DNA of 55,691 nucleotides from JAAYGD01 sp964428195 (GTDB taxonomy: Bacteria; Bacillota_I; Bacilli_A; RF39; UBA660): assembly GCA_964428195.1 (NCBI GenBank), contig CAYRXC010000003.1:1-55691 (forward strand), in the 5' to 3' direction. Positions within the stretch are counted from its first letter, which is position 1, and every line of letters starts with the position of its first letter. The notes below the pieces were generated by a model. The model searched no databases. It saw only the letters and a list, made by a program, of their open reading frames with translations, and was not told the DNA's origin. A program made the translations under genes and the position numbers. Shown piece after piece: positions 43,980 through 52,882 of the stretch.

Positions 43980-45266
43980 ATGAAAGTCAAACCAAGAACA
44001 TTATCAGGATATATGGAATTATTACCAAAAGATCAAATTATGTTTAATAACATGTTAGAAGTAATTAAAAAGAATTATGAGTATTTTGGTTTTTTGCCAT
44101 TGGATACTCCAATATTAGAAGCATCTGAAGTGTTACTTGCAAAAGCTGGAGGAGAAACAGAAAAACAAATATATAGAGTTGATGATGATAAAGTGATGAG
44201 ATTTGATTTAACTGTTCCTTTAGCAAAATATGTAGCATTGAATTATGGTTCTTTATCTTTTCCTTTTAGAAGATATCAAATCGGGAAAGTATATAGAGGA
44301 GAAAGAGCACAAAAAGGAAGATTTAGAGAGTTCTATCAAGCGGATATTGATATTATTGGAGAAAATGAACTTTCAATTTTAAACGATGCTGAAATACCTT
44401 ATATAATATATAAAATATTTAAAGAATTAGACATAGGAGACTTTACTATTAAAATAAATAATAGAAAGTTATTAAATGGATATTTTGAATACTTAGAATT
44501 AAAAGAATTATCAAAAGATATTTTGATTATTACTGATAAAATAGACAAGATAGGTGAAAAAGAGGTATTTGAATTATTAAAAGAATTGAATGTAAAGGAA
44601 GATAAAATTAAAAATATCTTATCATTTATAAAGATGGATCCAGATATTGAAATATTAAAAAAATTTAAATTAAACATAGATAATATTTCCTTTTCTCAAG
44701 GTGTTGATGAATTAGATTTAGTTTTAAAGTATGCTAAGGAATTAGGAATAGATGATAAATATATCAAACTAGATTTGTCAATATCTAGAGGATTAGATTA
44801 TTATACTGGTACTATATATGAAACATATTTAAATGGTTATGAAACCATTGGAAGCATATGTTCTGGTGGAAGATATGATAACCTAGCTAGTTATTATACA
44901 GATAAAGTATTACCCGGAGTAGGAATTTCGATTGGATTAACTAGATTATTTGATCAATTATTAGAATTAAAATTATTAAAAGATCAAGATGTATATGTTA
45001 CAGATTATATGATTATTCCTATGACAAATAATTATGATTATGTATATTCATGCTATAAAGAAATATTGAAAAACAAAAAAAGAGCTATAATATTTTATGA
45101 AAAGCGAAGTATTAAAAGCATGATCAATTATGCATTATCACTAAATATATTAAAAGTATTATTTATAGGGGATGACGAAGTTAAAACAGAATCGATTACA
45201 ATTAAAGATTTATCAAAAGGGGAACAAACTACTATTAAGTTTAAAGAAATGAAGAGGTATTTATGA
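43980..45266 (+). CDS. hisS: Histidyl-tRNA synthetase
   Basis: This 428-residue class II synthetase charges tRNA-His. Motif 2 lies around GRFREFYQADIDIIG, the His-binding motif is SRGLDYYTGTIYE and motif 3 is GVGISIGLTRL; a C-terminal anticodon-binding domain follows. The ATG at 43980 follows AGGAGG. A longer in-frame extension would run through the T-box core and is rejected. Its stop overlaps aspS (ATGA). The close linkage of hisS and aspS is typical of Firmicutes. Confidence 0.97.
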   Translation: MKVKPRTLSGYMELLPKDQIMFNNMLEVIKKNYEYFGFLPLDTPILEASEVLLAKAGGETEKQIYRVDDDKVMRFDLTVPLAKYVALNYGSLSFPFRRYQIGKVYRGERAQKGRFREFYQADIDIIGENELSILNDAEIPYIIYKIFKELDIGDFTIKINNRKLLNGYFEYLELKELSKDILIITDKIDKIGEKEVFELLKELNVKEDKIKNILSFIKMDPDIEILKKFKLNIDNISFSQGVDELDLVLKYAKELGIDDKYIKLDLSISRGLDYYTGTIYETYLNGYETIGSICSGGRYDNLASYYTDKVLPGVGISIGLTRLFDQLLELKLLKDQDVYVTDYMIIPMTNNYDYVYSCYKEILKNKKRAIIFYEKRSIKSMINYALSLNILKVLFIGDDEVKTESITIKDLSKGEQTTIKFKEMKRYL

Positions 45267-46576
45267 ATAAAATATATATAAAAGATATAAAAGAACATTT
45301 CAATAAAGAAATAATATTAGATGCATGGATAGACAATATAAGAGATTTACAATATGTACAATTTATTATTTTAAGAGACTCTACTGGTAAAGTTCAAATG
45401 ACAATTGAAAAAAATGATGAGAATAAGCTATTAACAGATTTAATTAGTTCTTTAACTATAGAAAGCACATTGTCTATTAAGTGTAAAGTGTTAGAAAATG
45501 AGAAGGTTAAATTAAATGGTGTTGAATTGATTCCTTCTAATATTGAAGTTACTTCAAAATCATTACCAGAACTTCCTATAGACATTAAAAATAAAGACAA
45601 AGCTTTAAGAGAAACAAGACTAGATTATAGATATTTAGATTTAAGAAGAGAAGATAACAATTTATTATTTAAATGTCAAACATATATAGAAGCTATGATG
45701 AGAGAATATTGGGTTAATAATGATTTCATTGAAATTCATACTCCTAAAATTAGTGCTTCTGCTGCTGAATCTGGAGCAGAAATGTTTAGGTTAGATTATT
45801 TTGGACAAAAGGCATGTCTTTCTCAATCGCCACAATTTTATAAACAAATGACTATGGCATCGGGGTTTGAAAAAGTATTTGAAATTGGTCCAGTATTTAG
45901 AGCCGAAAACTCTCATACTAGTTACCATGCCACTGAAATATTGATGATAGATTCAGAAATATCATGGGTTAATAGTGTAGATGATGTAATGGATATGGAA
46001 GAAGAATGGACAAGATACTATATGACTAAATTAAAAGAAAAATATGGCGAAAAGATAAAGAGAGTGTTTAATGTAGAAGTATCAGATACAACTCCTAAAT
46101 TTCCTAGAATAAACTTTTATGATGCTAAAAAAATATTAAAAGATGAATTTAATTATGTTGGAGCAGTACCTGAAGATTTCGAAAGAAGAGAAGAAGAACT
46201 AATGTGTGAATATTCAAAAAAGAAATACAATAGTGATTTTATTTTTATTACAAATTTTCCATATTCTGCAAGAAGTTTTTATGTTATGAAAGATAAAGAT
46301 GGAGTTACTCAAACTTTTGACTTATTATTTAAAGGAGTAGAAATAACTAGTGGTGCACAAAGAGAACACAGATATGATTTCCTGATTAATAACATCAAAG
46401 AAAAAGGTTTAAATCCAGAAGATTTAAGCTTCTATACTGATTTTTTCAAATATGGTTGCCCGCCACATGGTGGATTTGGATTTGGACTTGCAAGACTTAT
46501 TATGAGAATATTTGAAATAGATAATATTAGAGAAGCCACATTGATTTACAGAGGACCTACTAGGTTAAAACCTTAA
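45263..46576 (+). CDS. aspS: Aspartyl-tRNA synthetase, archaeal-type (possibly non-discriminating)
   Basis: The 437-residue class II enzyme is much shorter than bacterial AspRS (about 590 residues) and lacks the GAD insertion. N-terminal OB-fold IRDLQYVQFIILRDSTGKVQ, motif 1/2 region LSQSPQFYKQM and FRAENSHTSYH, and motif 3 GFGFGLARLIMRI follow the archaeal/eukaryotic type. Such enzymes in bacteria often charge both tRNA-Asp and tRNA-Asn, with GatCAB finishing Asn-tRNA. Whether that holds here needs gatCAB and asnS in the genome. It overlaps hisS by ATGA and ends in a terminator. Confidence 0.9.
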   Translation: MNKIYIKDIKEHFNKEIILDAWIDNIRDLQYVQFIILRDSTGKVQMTIEKNDENKLLTDLISSLTIESTLSIKCKVLENEKVKLNGVELIPSNIEVTSKSLPELPIDIKNKDKALRETRLDYRYLDLRREDNNLLFKCQTYIEAMMREYWVNNDFIEIHTPKISASAAESGAEMFRLDYFGQKACLSQSPQFYKQMTMASGFEKVFEIGPVFRAENSHTSYHATEILMIDSEISWVNSVDDVMDMEEEWTRYYMTKLKEKYGEKIKRVFNVEVSDTTPKFPRINFYDAKKILKDEFNYVGAVPEDFERREEELMCEYSKKKYNSDFIFITNFPYSARSFYVMKDKDGVTQTFDLLFKGVEITSGAQREHRYDFLINNIKEKGLNPEDLSFYTDFFKYGCPPHGGFGFGLARLIMRIFEIDNIREATLIYRGPTRLKP

Positions 46577-46604
46577 AACTATAGAAATATAGTTTTTATT
46601 TACA
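46575..46604 (+). terminator. Terminator of hisS-aspS
   Basis: AAAACTATA (46575-46583) pairs with TATAGTTTT (46588-46596) around a GAAA tetraloop, then Ts. The stem begins at the aspS stop codon. Confidence 0.85.
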
Positions 46605-46623
46605 TTATAATTTACATAATCAC

Positions 46624-46652
46624 TTGATAAAAAAATATATCCATAATATAAT
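46624..46652 (+). promoter_or_regulatory. Promoter of the WXG-like/coiled-coil gene pair
   Basis: TTGATA (46624-46629) and TATAAT (46647-46652) have a 17-base spacer, followed by a GAAAGGTAAGG ribosome region before the ATG at 46681. Confidence 0.8.
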
Positions 46653-46680
46653 CGATTTAGAAAGGTAAGGTATATATTAT

Positions 46681-47298
46681 ATGAGTATTCAAATTACAAA
46701 AAAAGAAGCAAATGATGTTGCAACAAAATTAGCTACAGAATTTCCTACAAAGATAATGGGAGAATTTATCAATCCGGCATTAGATGCATTAAAAACTATG
46801 GAAGGAGATTGGTCAGGGGAAGCTGCTAAAGAAAAACTTCCAATTGTTGAAGCTTTCATTAAAGACTTGGGATCGCTAAAAATTCATGTTAGTGAATTAG
46901 GAGCAGCAGTATCAAAGAAAGTCGTTTCTTTAGATGAAGGAGATTTGGCTGCAGCAGGAAGAGGCGGATCAATGCTATCAGTAGCTACTGCAAACACTGA
47001 AGCAGTAAACGTTTCATCACCACAAGTAGACCCAAACTTACTTAAGATGTCTGGAGCTACAGTTACTGCGGGGAATACAATTAACGAATTAGCTACAAAA
47101 ATAAGAACATTAAAAGATGAGATAGAAAAAGAAAAACAATCATTATCTGGATTTTGGAAAACAGGTGGAGAAATCGATGTTATTCTAAAGAATATTGATG
47201 ATTCTCTTGCTGAACTTACAACTTTTGAAGGAAAAGCAAAAGAATTAACTGAAAGTATTCAAAAATCACAAAAAGCAATTGAACAACTAGCACAATAA
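46681..47298 (+). CDS. WXG100-like protein with two helical hairpins
   Basis: The 205-residue helical protein has a W44-S-G46 turn (EGDWSGEAAKEK) and a second GFWKTGGE turn around residue 160, so it looks like two WXG-type hairpins joined in one chain. It is homologous to the 247-residue adaptors of the toxin cassettes but lacks the linker and zinc ribbon. There is no signal peptide, in keeping with WXG100 substrates. It probably acts as a secreted partner or structural substrate of a type VII-like system. It lies between aspS and cassette B under its own promoter. Confidence 0.7.
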   Translation: MSIQITKKEANDVATKLATEFPTKIMGEFINPALDALKTMEGDWSGEAAKEKLPIVEAFIKDLGSLKIHVSELGAAVSKKVVSLDEGDLAAAGRGGSMLSVATANTEAVNVSSPQVDPNLLKMSGATVTAGNTINELATKIRTLKDEIEKEKQSLSGFWKTGGEIDVILKNIDDSLAELTTFEGKAKELTESIQKSQKAIEQLAQ

Positions 47299-47325
47299 TA
47301 AAAAGTTTCCTAATAGGAGATAAAA

Positions 47326-47724
47326 ATGAATGAGGAATCGATTAGTGTTTCTAAACAAATTGCTTTATTGAATTTGGCAAAATCAGGTTTAGAAAATAGA
47401 GCAACAAATATAAATAATGTATTATTAGAGTTTGATTCAACTTCACAATCGATAGATGTTATTGCTTTAGATGCTAAAAATCAGAGAGATAAATGTATAA
47501 ATTTAGCAGATGATATTGAAAAACTAATTAATACTATTCAAAATGTAGAAACGACATTAAATGATGAAATTGAAAGAAATAATATGTTGGAAAAAGAGCG
47601 AAATAGCAGACTGCAAAAAGAACAAAACAGCAGATTACAAAAAGAACAAAGTAAAGTCACTGCTTCTTCAAGCGACTTTAAAAGAGTGGGTGGAGGAAGA
47701 CCACCGTTTATGGAAAAAATGTAA
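47326..47724 (+). CDS. Small coiled-coil protein, putative secretion partner
   Basis: The 132-residue protein is predicted to be one long helical hairpin or coiled coil, with a repeated RNSRLQKEQ/NSRLQKEQ unit near residues 98-114 and a Gly/Pro-rich tail. It has no cysteine pairs, membrane helix or signal peptide. It follows the WXG-like gene by 27 bases with an AGGAGA site and precedes cassette B. By position it resembles the small helical helper proteins found with LXG toxins, but I recognise no family. Confidence 0.55.
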   Translation: MNEESISVSKQIALLNLAKSGLENRATNINNVLLEFDSTSQSIDVIALDAKNQRDKCINLADDIEKLINTIQNVETTLNDEIERNNMLEKERNSRLQKEQNSRLQKEQSKVTASSSDFKRVGGGRPPFMEKM

Positions 47725-47729
47725 ATAAT

Positions 47730-47758
47730 ATTACATTTTTTTTGTAAAAAAATGTAAT
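47730..47758. terminator. AT-rich inverted repeat, possible terminator
   Basis: A 13-bp stem (47730-47742 with 47746-47758) with a three-base loop separates the coiled-coil gene from cassette B. The T run is inside the stem, so termination is possible but weakly supported. Confidence 0.45.
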
Positions 47759-47813
47759 TATATGAGCAAATATTTATTATAATGTTATACTATATAATAG
47801 GAAGGTAAACAAT
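47759..47813 (+). promoter_or_regulatory. Promoter region of toxin cassette B
   Basis: TATAAT (47793-47798) and a GGAAGG ribosome site lie in a stretch nearly the same as that before cassette A, including the shared GCAAATATTTATT. No clear -35 box is seen. Confidence 0.6.
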
Positions 47814-48557
47814 ATGGCAATACTATTTGATATTGATCCAACAAAAACCAACGAAATTGCTATAAATTTTGCTAATAATCTCGCTAAAAGTGTTGAGACT
47901 CTTTGTTTTGAGCCAACTCAAAAAATTTATTTTCATCTGTTAAATACTTGGTCTGGATATGCCGCTCAGGCTTATTTACCAAGGATTGCAAGTTTAAGTA
48001 ATAATTATGTGAGCATCAATAAATCTTTAATAAGTATTGGTAGATCAATAAATAGTATAGCTACTTATGTTGTTAATGCCGATCAAACCGCAGGAGGAAC
48101 ATTAACTCAAATTGAGAGTGTTGTAGGGGAACCTATAGATAACCCTAATTATAAACCTACTAGTGATGTTGATGATAATGTAATGACGGTTGCTGATGAT
48201 TTTGATTCAAATGTATTATCTCTTTCAACAATTGTTTCTGAAATCGATAAATTAAAAACAGATATTGATGTTGAAAAGACGAATTTGGTAACGTTTTGGA
48301 AAACTGGAACTGAACGTTCTACAATAATTGAGGCCATAGATAGCCTTATTATAAATATTGGTGTATTTCAAAACGAAGCAAACCAATTAATTGAAGAACT
48401 AACTAAATCGAAACAAATATTGTTAGAAAAAGCTAATGGAACATCTAGTGGTGGCGGTGGTGGAGGAAGTGCTGATAACAAGCTTATTTGTAGTCATTGT
48501 AATTTCTTAAATAGTCAAGGATCTTCAGTGTGTGCAAGTTGCGGAAAAGCATTATAG
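47814..48557 (+). CDS. WXG100-like double-hairpin adaptor with C-terminal zinc ribbon (cassette B)
   Basis: This 247-residue protein is the copy of the cassette A adaptor: W46-S-G48 turn, FWKTG turn, poly-Gly linker and C4 zinc ribbon are all kept. Most changes lie in residues 30-145 (for example PRIASLSNNYVSINKS in place of PKISIISSNFYNINKS), and the last 100 residues are the same. Keeping the reading frame while the first half diverges suggests both copies are functional. It probably guides toxin B for export. Confidence 0.72.
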   Translation: MAILFDIDPTKTNEIAINFANNLAKSVETLCFEPTQKIYFHLLNTWSGYAAQAYLPRIASLSNNYVSINKSLISIGRSINSIATYVVNADQTAGGTLTQIESVVGEPIDNPNYKPTSDVDDNVMTVADDFDSNVLSLSTIVSEIDKLKTDIDVEKTNLVTFWKTGTERSTIIEAIDSLIINIGVFQNEANQLIEELTKSKQILLEKANGTSSGGGGGGSADNKLICSHCNFLNSQGSSVCASCGKAL

Positions 48558-48582
48558 TTATAAACAAAATCAGGAGTATTAA

Positions 48583-51500
48583 ATGAGTAAATTTATAATT
48601 GATATAGATGAATTAAATGCACTGTATAAAAAAGTAAAAAGAAGTGGTAGTGGTGAATTTACTGATTTTAATGTTATAAAGAACAATATAGAAAATGGAT
48701 TGAACTTAGATTCAAGAGTAAAAGCCAAATTATCTAATACTGGCTTTATAAAAGATACTATTATTTCTCTAGAAGCTTCAAATACAAATCTTGTTGATTC
48801 TCTTGGAAAAGCAATAAGTGCATTTTCCCCATTATCAAGTATAAAAAGTGATATAAAAATAGAAGAGTATATATCTACTATGTCATTTGTAAACCCCTTA
48901 ACAATGCAAGATATGTTACCATTTGACATAACTAATTTAGATGAATTAAGGAAAACGATAGCGGAATATTCAAACGCAAAAGCTTCATTTACTGATCAAA
49001 ATAGCTACTATACGATTCCAAATGGTGATTTATTGAAAAATATATTGAATGATAATAATTGGTTTATAGATTCAATAGACAATGATGGAAATGCAATAAT
49101 ATCAGGCACGTATATTATCCAAGTTATTAAACTGATTAAAGAAAAAATTTCTACTTTAGATAATATTAGAGATGGATTTAATAATATTTATTTGAGTGGA
49201 GATAGATACACAATCGATAATTTTATGGCTATGTGCCCACCTAGTTCAATATTTGGTGATTATACAAGAGATTCAATTACAGTTGATGAAAATGGTTATG
49301 TTGATTTGTCACTTGTTTTTGAGCAAATGGGATTGTTAGAAAAATTATCAAATCTAGAAAATGTTGCAGAGCCATTACTAGCTATTGAAAAGCAATATGA
49401 AAGTGTAAAAACTCAACAAACTATGCTAGAACAAATGGTATATGGAATGAGTATAGCTGAAAGATTAAAGCCATATGAAGAAGTAATAAATAATGAAGAC
49501 TTTTTATTAAATATCGAAAGTTCAGATTCTTGCTATTATGATGAAGAAGAAGGAGTCTTTATTCTAACTGGTAAAGCAAGAGATTTGTTTTTATATTGGG
49601 TCAACATTAATCCAGAGTCGTATTTGAATGATGACGGAAATATAGAAATTGATCCTCTTGATATGGAAGGATTAATCAAGCACTTGAATGTTGCATATGT
49701 TGAACCCTTTGAAAATACAGGACGCGTGCTGGAAGCAGGCGCAATAGAATTGCTTAACATATTAAAAATAAATGAAATAATGCCTTATTTAACAGAAACA
49801 CAAAAGAATATCTTTTGGTATCACCACAATATTGATGGTATAGAAAAAGCGGGAGAATATATTGACGCTCTAAAAGACTATATTAACAGTGAAATAGGAA
49901 AAGAAAGGGCTTATAATAGAGTTTTGAGATTTTCTAAAGATGGAAAAGTGGATTTCCCAGAAACTCTTGAATTATTATTTAAAGGTTTAAAAGACGGAAC
50001 AGCAAATTTATTAGATGGGGCTTTAGAATTATTTTATTCTGATGGAGTAAAAAGTATAGATCAGTATGAACAAATGCATTTACTTCAAATTTTAATGGGA
50101 GACCAATATACAATCGATAACCTGATGAAACTATCTACAGATCCAAGCAGTACTGAAAAAGAAATAGAAGAATTTAGTAAATTTTGCGCAGTATCTGCTA
50201 ATCTTGGAGAAGGACTATGGCGAGACTTAGCGCCTCATAGTTATCAAATAGGTTCTACTGTTGGATATATGGCACTACCTGTATTATTAAATCTAGCATT
50301 GCCGGGTACTGGAAGTGCATTATTATTTGCTGGATCTATGGGAAATGCAGTTGAACAACATCATCAAAATTATGGCGAATTAACATGGAAAGCATATTTA
50401 TATGGTGCAATGACAGCAGCAGCAGAAGTAGTAATGGAAAAATTTGGTGGTTTACCTGGATTTACACCTCAAAAAATTGGATTTTTTAGAAGTTTAATGC
50501 AAGAAGGAATGCAAGAATTCTTCCAAACATTTGTTAATGGAGCGATAGACTCTGCACATTTTAATACTGAATATGATTTTAGTACTTTGGGTCCAGAAGC
50601 AATAAAAAGTTTAATATATGGAATAATAACTGCGGGGGTGTTTAGTGGGCCTGGTGCTTTAAAAAATATTACAATAAAATTTATGGATGGATATACATAT
50701 ACTGGCAATATAATAGGTGCTTTATCATATATGGTAAATAATACTGAAGTTACTAATTATATTGAAGAAAAATGTCTAAACCAAGTAAACATGGATTCAA
50801 TAGAATTGAGCAAATATTTGGAAACTATTTTGAAAAATAATGAAACCGAATTAATAGATTATATTATTAAAAATTCTAATATTGAAATATTAGCTCAAGC
50901 AGTAATGTATCTTGATTCAAATACAGCAGGTACATATTTAAGATTGTATGCAGAAATAAATGGAGTAAGTGAAAAAGAAAGCGATCCTTTTGATGTAAAA
51001 ATATTAAAAGAGCAATTTGCAAAATATGGTATTACTTATGATATACAAGAGAAAAATGGAAAATTATATGTTAATCCAATTAGCATACTAATGCTTCAAA
51101 TTAATATAGATTCTTACAAGACAGTCAAAAATATATCATTTGAAGATTTTACTAAATTAGTTAATGAGGGGAAAATAAGCGAAGCAGATTTAAAATATGT
51201 TGAATATCTTGCTGAAGTATCGGGCGTTGATATTAAGGAAGCATTTAATAATAATCCTTTCGATTTTATTAAAGGCACAGAATATTATAATAGAATGTTG
51301 TCATCAAAATATTCTAATTCAATTAAGAAAATTGAATTAATGAATACAATGTTTAATAATGGGACATATGATTCAAAATATACAATTAACGATATTTTAT
51401 TTGAACAAATTATGTATAAATTTTCAACTAATAAAGCTGATTCAAGTAGTTCCTCCGTTATTGTTAGTTCCGGTTATACGCCGAGGTGGGGAAAAAGGTC

Positions 51501-52287
51501 AATTAAAATTGGCGAAGTTGATTATTCAAGTTACTTTCCTTCTTTTGATAGTTTTATTACTGATACAGGAATCATAAATTATATGAACAAATTAACTGGC
51601 AAAAATATAAATACAATTGAAGGTTGGATTGATGAACTAACAAGTGCTAACCCTCCTTTAAAAATACAATGCATAACTTTCCAAGATGCGACTGAGGGTA
51701 AAGGAAACTTCTTAAATGACTGGTGGAAATATAATGTTGGTAATAGTTCCCAGTCGACTTTAACGACCCTAGAGGGAACGGATATTAATAATACAGGTGG
51801 TGCATTTACTATGGTAACTACTTTTAAAGAATTAGCAGCAAAATATGAAGATTATTGTGAGTATGATGAAAATACCGGAGAATTCGCAGTTACTGACTTT
51901 GAAGGATTTGGAGAAGTCGTTTTAGGAGGAGTTCCATTATCTGATGCATCAGGAGCTTATATGATTGAATATAGTATTGATATTAATTCTACTAATATTT
52001 CTACACCAAGCATATATAATTCTAGTTCATATGCTGATGCATTTGTCTCTGGAGGGCAAAATCTTTCTGGGTTGACTGAGACAGTAGTTTCTTCAATAAA
52101 AATTGATCCAACAGGTAATTCATCTACTGGAGTACCAGCTGATTCTACTACAGGATATAGTACACCTGTTGTATTTGAACTAGATCAATCGGTTAGTCCA
52201 ACACCAGGCGAAAAATATTACGTTTCAAATTCTAGCGGGACAGATACATTAAGGATTAGATTAATACGTTATAAATCAAAATTATGA
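48583..52287 (+). CDS. Polymorphic toxin B with an unrecognised tip
   Basis: The 1234-residue protein shares residues 1-740 with toxin A, including the hydrophobic pre-toxin region. The tip (741-1234) is unrelated to that of toxin A. It starts with a helical part (about 741-910), then a Ser-rich stretch (SSSSSVIVSSG), a region with aromatic and charged residues (NFLNDWWKYNVGN) and a Ser/Thr/Gly/Pro-rich end (to RIRLIRYKSKL). I recognise no catalytic motif in it. It follows its adaptor by 25 bases and is followed by a distinct small gene, the likely immunity gene. The frame is intact, so it is not a broken copy. Confidence 0.72.
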   Translation: MSKFIIDIDELNALYKKVKRSGSGEFTDFNVIKNNIENGLNLDSRVKAKLSNTGFIKDTIISLEASNTNLVDSLGKAISAFSPLSSIKSDIKIEEYISTMSFVNPLTMQDMLPFDITNLDELRKTIAEYSNAKASFTDQNSYYTIPNGDLLKNILNDNNWFIDSIDNDGNAIISGTYIIQVIKLIKEKISTLDNIRDGFNNIYLSGDRYTIDNFMAMCPPSSIFGDYTRDSITVDENGYVDLSLVFEQMGLLEKLSNLENVAEPLLAIEKQYESVKTQQTMLEQMVYGMSIAERLKPYEEVINNEDFLLNIESSDSCYYDEEEGVFILTGKARDLFLYWVNINPESYLNDDGNIEIDPLDMEGLIKHLNVAYVEPFENTGRVLEAGAIELLNILKINEIMPYLTETQKNIFWYHHNIDGIEKAGEYIDALKDYINSEIGKERAYNRVLRFSKDGKVDFPETLELLFKGLKDGTANLLDGALELFYSDGVKSIDQYEQMHLLQILMGDQYTIDNLMKLSTDPSSTEKEIEEFSKFCAVSANLGEGLWRDLAPHSYQIGSTVGYMALPVLLNLALPGTGSALLFAGSMGNAVEQHHQNYGELTWKAYLYGAMTAAAEVVMEKFGGLPGFTPQKIGFFRSLMQEGMQEFFQTFVNGAIDSAHFNTEYDFSTLGPEAIKSLIYGIITAGVFSGPGALKNITIKFMDGYTYTGNIIGALSYMVNNTEVTNYIEEKCLNQVNMDSIELSKYLETILKNNETELIDYIIKNSNIEILAQAVMYLDSNTAGTYLRLYAEINGVSEKESDPFDVKILKEQFAKYGITYDIQEKNGKLYVNPISILMLQINIDSYKTVKNISFEDFTKLVNEGKISEADLKYVEYLAEVSGVDIKEAFNNNPFDFIKGTEYYNRMLSSKYSNSIKKIELMNTMFNNGTYDSKYTINDILFEQIMYKFSTNKADSSSSSVIVSSGYTPRWGKRSIKIGEVDYSSYFPSFDSFITDTGIINYMNKLTGKNINTIEGWIDELTSANPPLKIQCITFQDATEGKGNFLNDWWKYNVGNSSQSTLTTLEGTDINNTGGAFTMVTTFKELAAKYEDYCEYDENTGEFAVTDFEGFGEVVLGGVPLSDASGAYMIEYSIDINSTNISTPSIYNSSSYADAFVSGGQNLSGLTETVVSSIKIDPTGNSSTGVPADSTTGYSTPVVFELDQSVSPTPGEKYYVSNSSGTDTLRIRLIRYKSKL

Positions 52288-52312
52288 TATAATAGGGAGT
52301 AAAGGAGTAGTT

Positions 52313-52810
52313 ATGTTAAATCAAGAACAATTATTATATATAGCAGAACCACTTGTGGAAGCATGTGTAGATAAATATTTAGATGGTAATGCTTTTTATT
52401 TTAATGCTTTATTAATTGGGCCTTTTCCGCCATATAGATTAGAATCATATGAAGGAGCTGGACACAATCAATATGTTGTTTTAAAAGCATTATATAATTA
52501 TCAAAAAAAACATCCAGAAATTGACATTGAATCTATTTTAAAAACTACACTTATTACTTTTCAAAAACATGTAAAAAATGTTATTACTGTTGAATTTTTT
52601 TTAACTTATGTTGATGCTGAATTAAAATATGAAAAAGAAAAAATATCTCCTTTTAATATAATAAACGAAGAGTTTCTAGAAGAAACGAAAAAACAAGTAT
52701 TAGAAAATAAAGAAAAAATAATGGAAGATAAAAAAGATCTTAATTTTGATGTTTGGTATGAAAATTTATTTAAAGGATTTGAAGAAAGACACGGAATTAA
52801 ATTTAAATGA
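52313..52810 (+). CDS. Putative immunity protein for toxin B
   Basis: The 165-residue protein is helical and charged, with no signal peptide, and has no match to the 131-residue gene after toxin A. It lies 25 bases after toxin B behind AAAGGAG. Its position and its link to a particular tip suggest immunity. A TATAAT-like box at the end of the toxin gene could give extra expression independent of the toxin, which immunity genes often need. I recognise no family. Confidence 0.6.
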   Translation: MLNQEQLLYIAEPLVEACVDKYLDGNAFYFNALLIGPFPPYRLESYEGAGHNQYVVLKALYNYQKKHPEIDIESILKTTLITFQKHVKNVITVEFFLTYVDAELKYEKEKISPFNIINEEFLEETKKQVLENKEKIMEDKKDLNFDVWYENLFKGFEERHGIKFK

Positions 52811-52882
52811 ACTTTAGAGAACAATAAAATAGATTGATTAAAACCATTTTATTATCAGTGGTTATTTAATTATTGAGGTATT

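Larger units (their letters stand above)
47748..50801 (+). repeat. Direct repeat copy B (adaptor plus shared toxin region)
   Basis: This is the partner of the repeat at 38826-41879. The part from 48239 to 50801 shows no difference that I can find from copy A, and the first 490 bases are diverged. The repeats are in the same orientation and flank copy A's toxin tip, its immunity gene, hisS, aspS and the two small helical genes. Confidence 0.9.

Noticed and set aside
38826..50801. Repeats as a transposon or integrated element with attachment sites
   Set aside because: No transposase, integrase or terminal inverted repeat is visible, and the repeat ends inside a codon of an intact gene.
48583..52287. 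Toxin B as a broken or frameshifted copy of toxin A
   Set aside because: Its frame is open to the end and its tip is unrelated sequence followed by its own small gene, not a decayed version of tip A.
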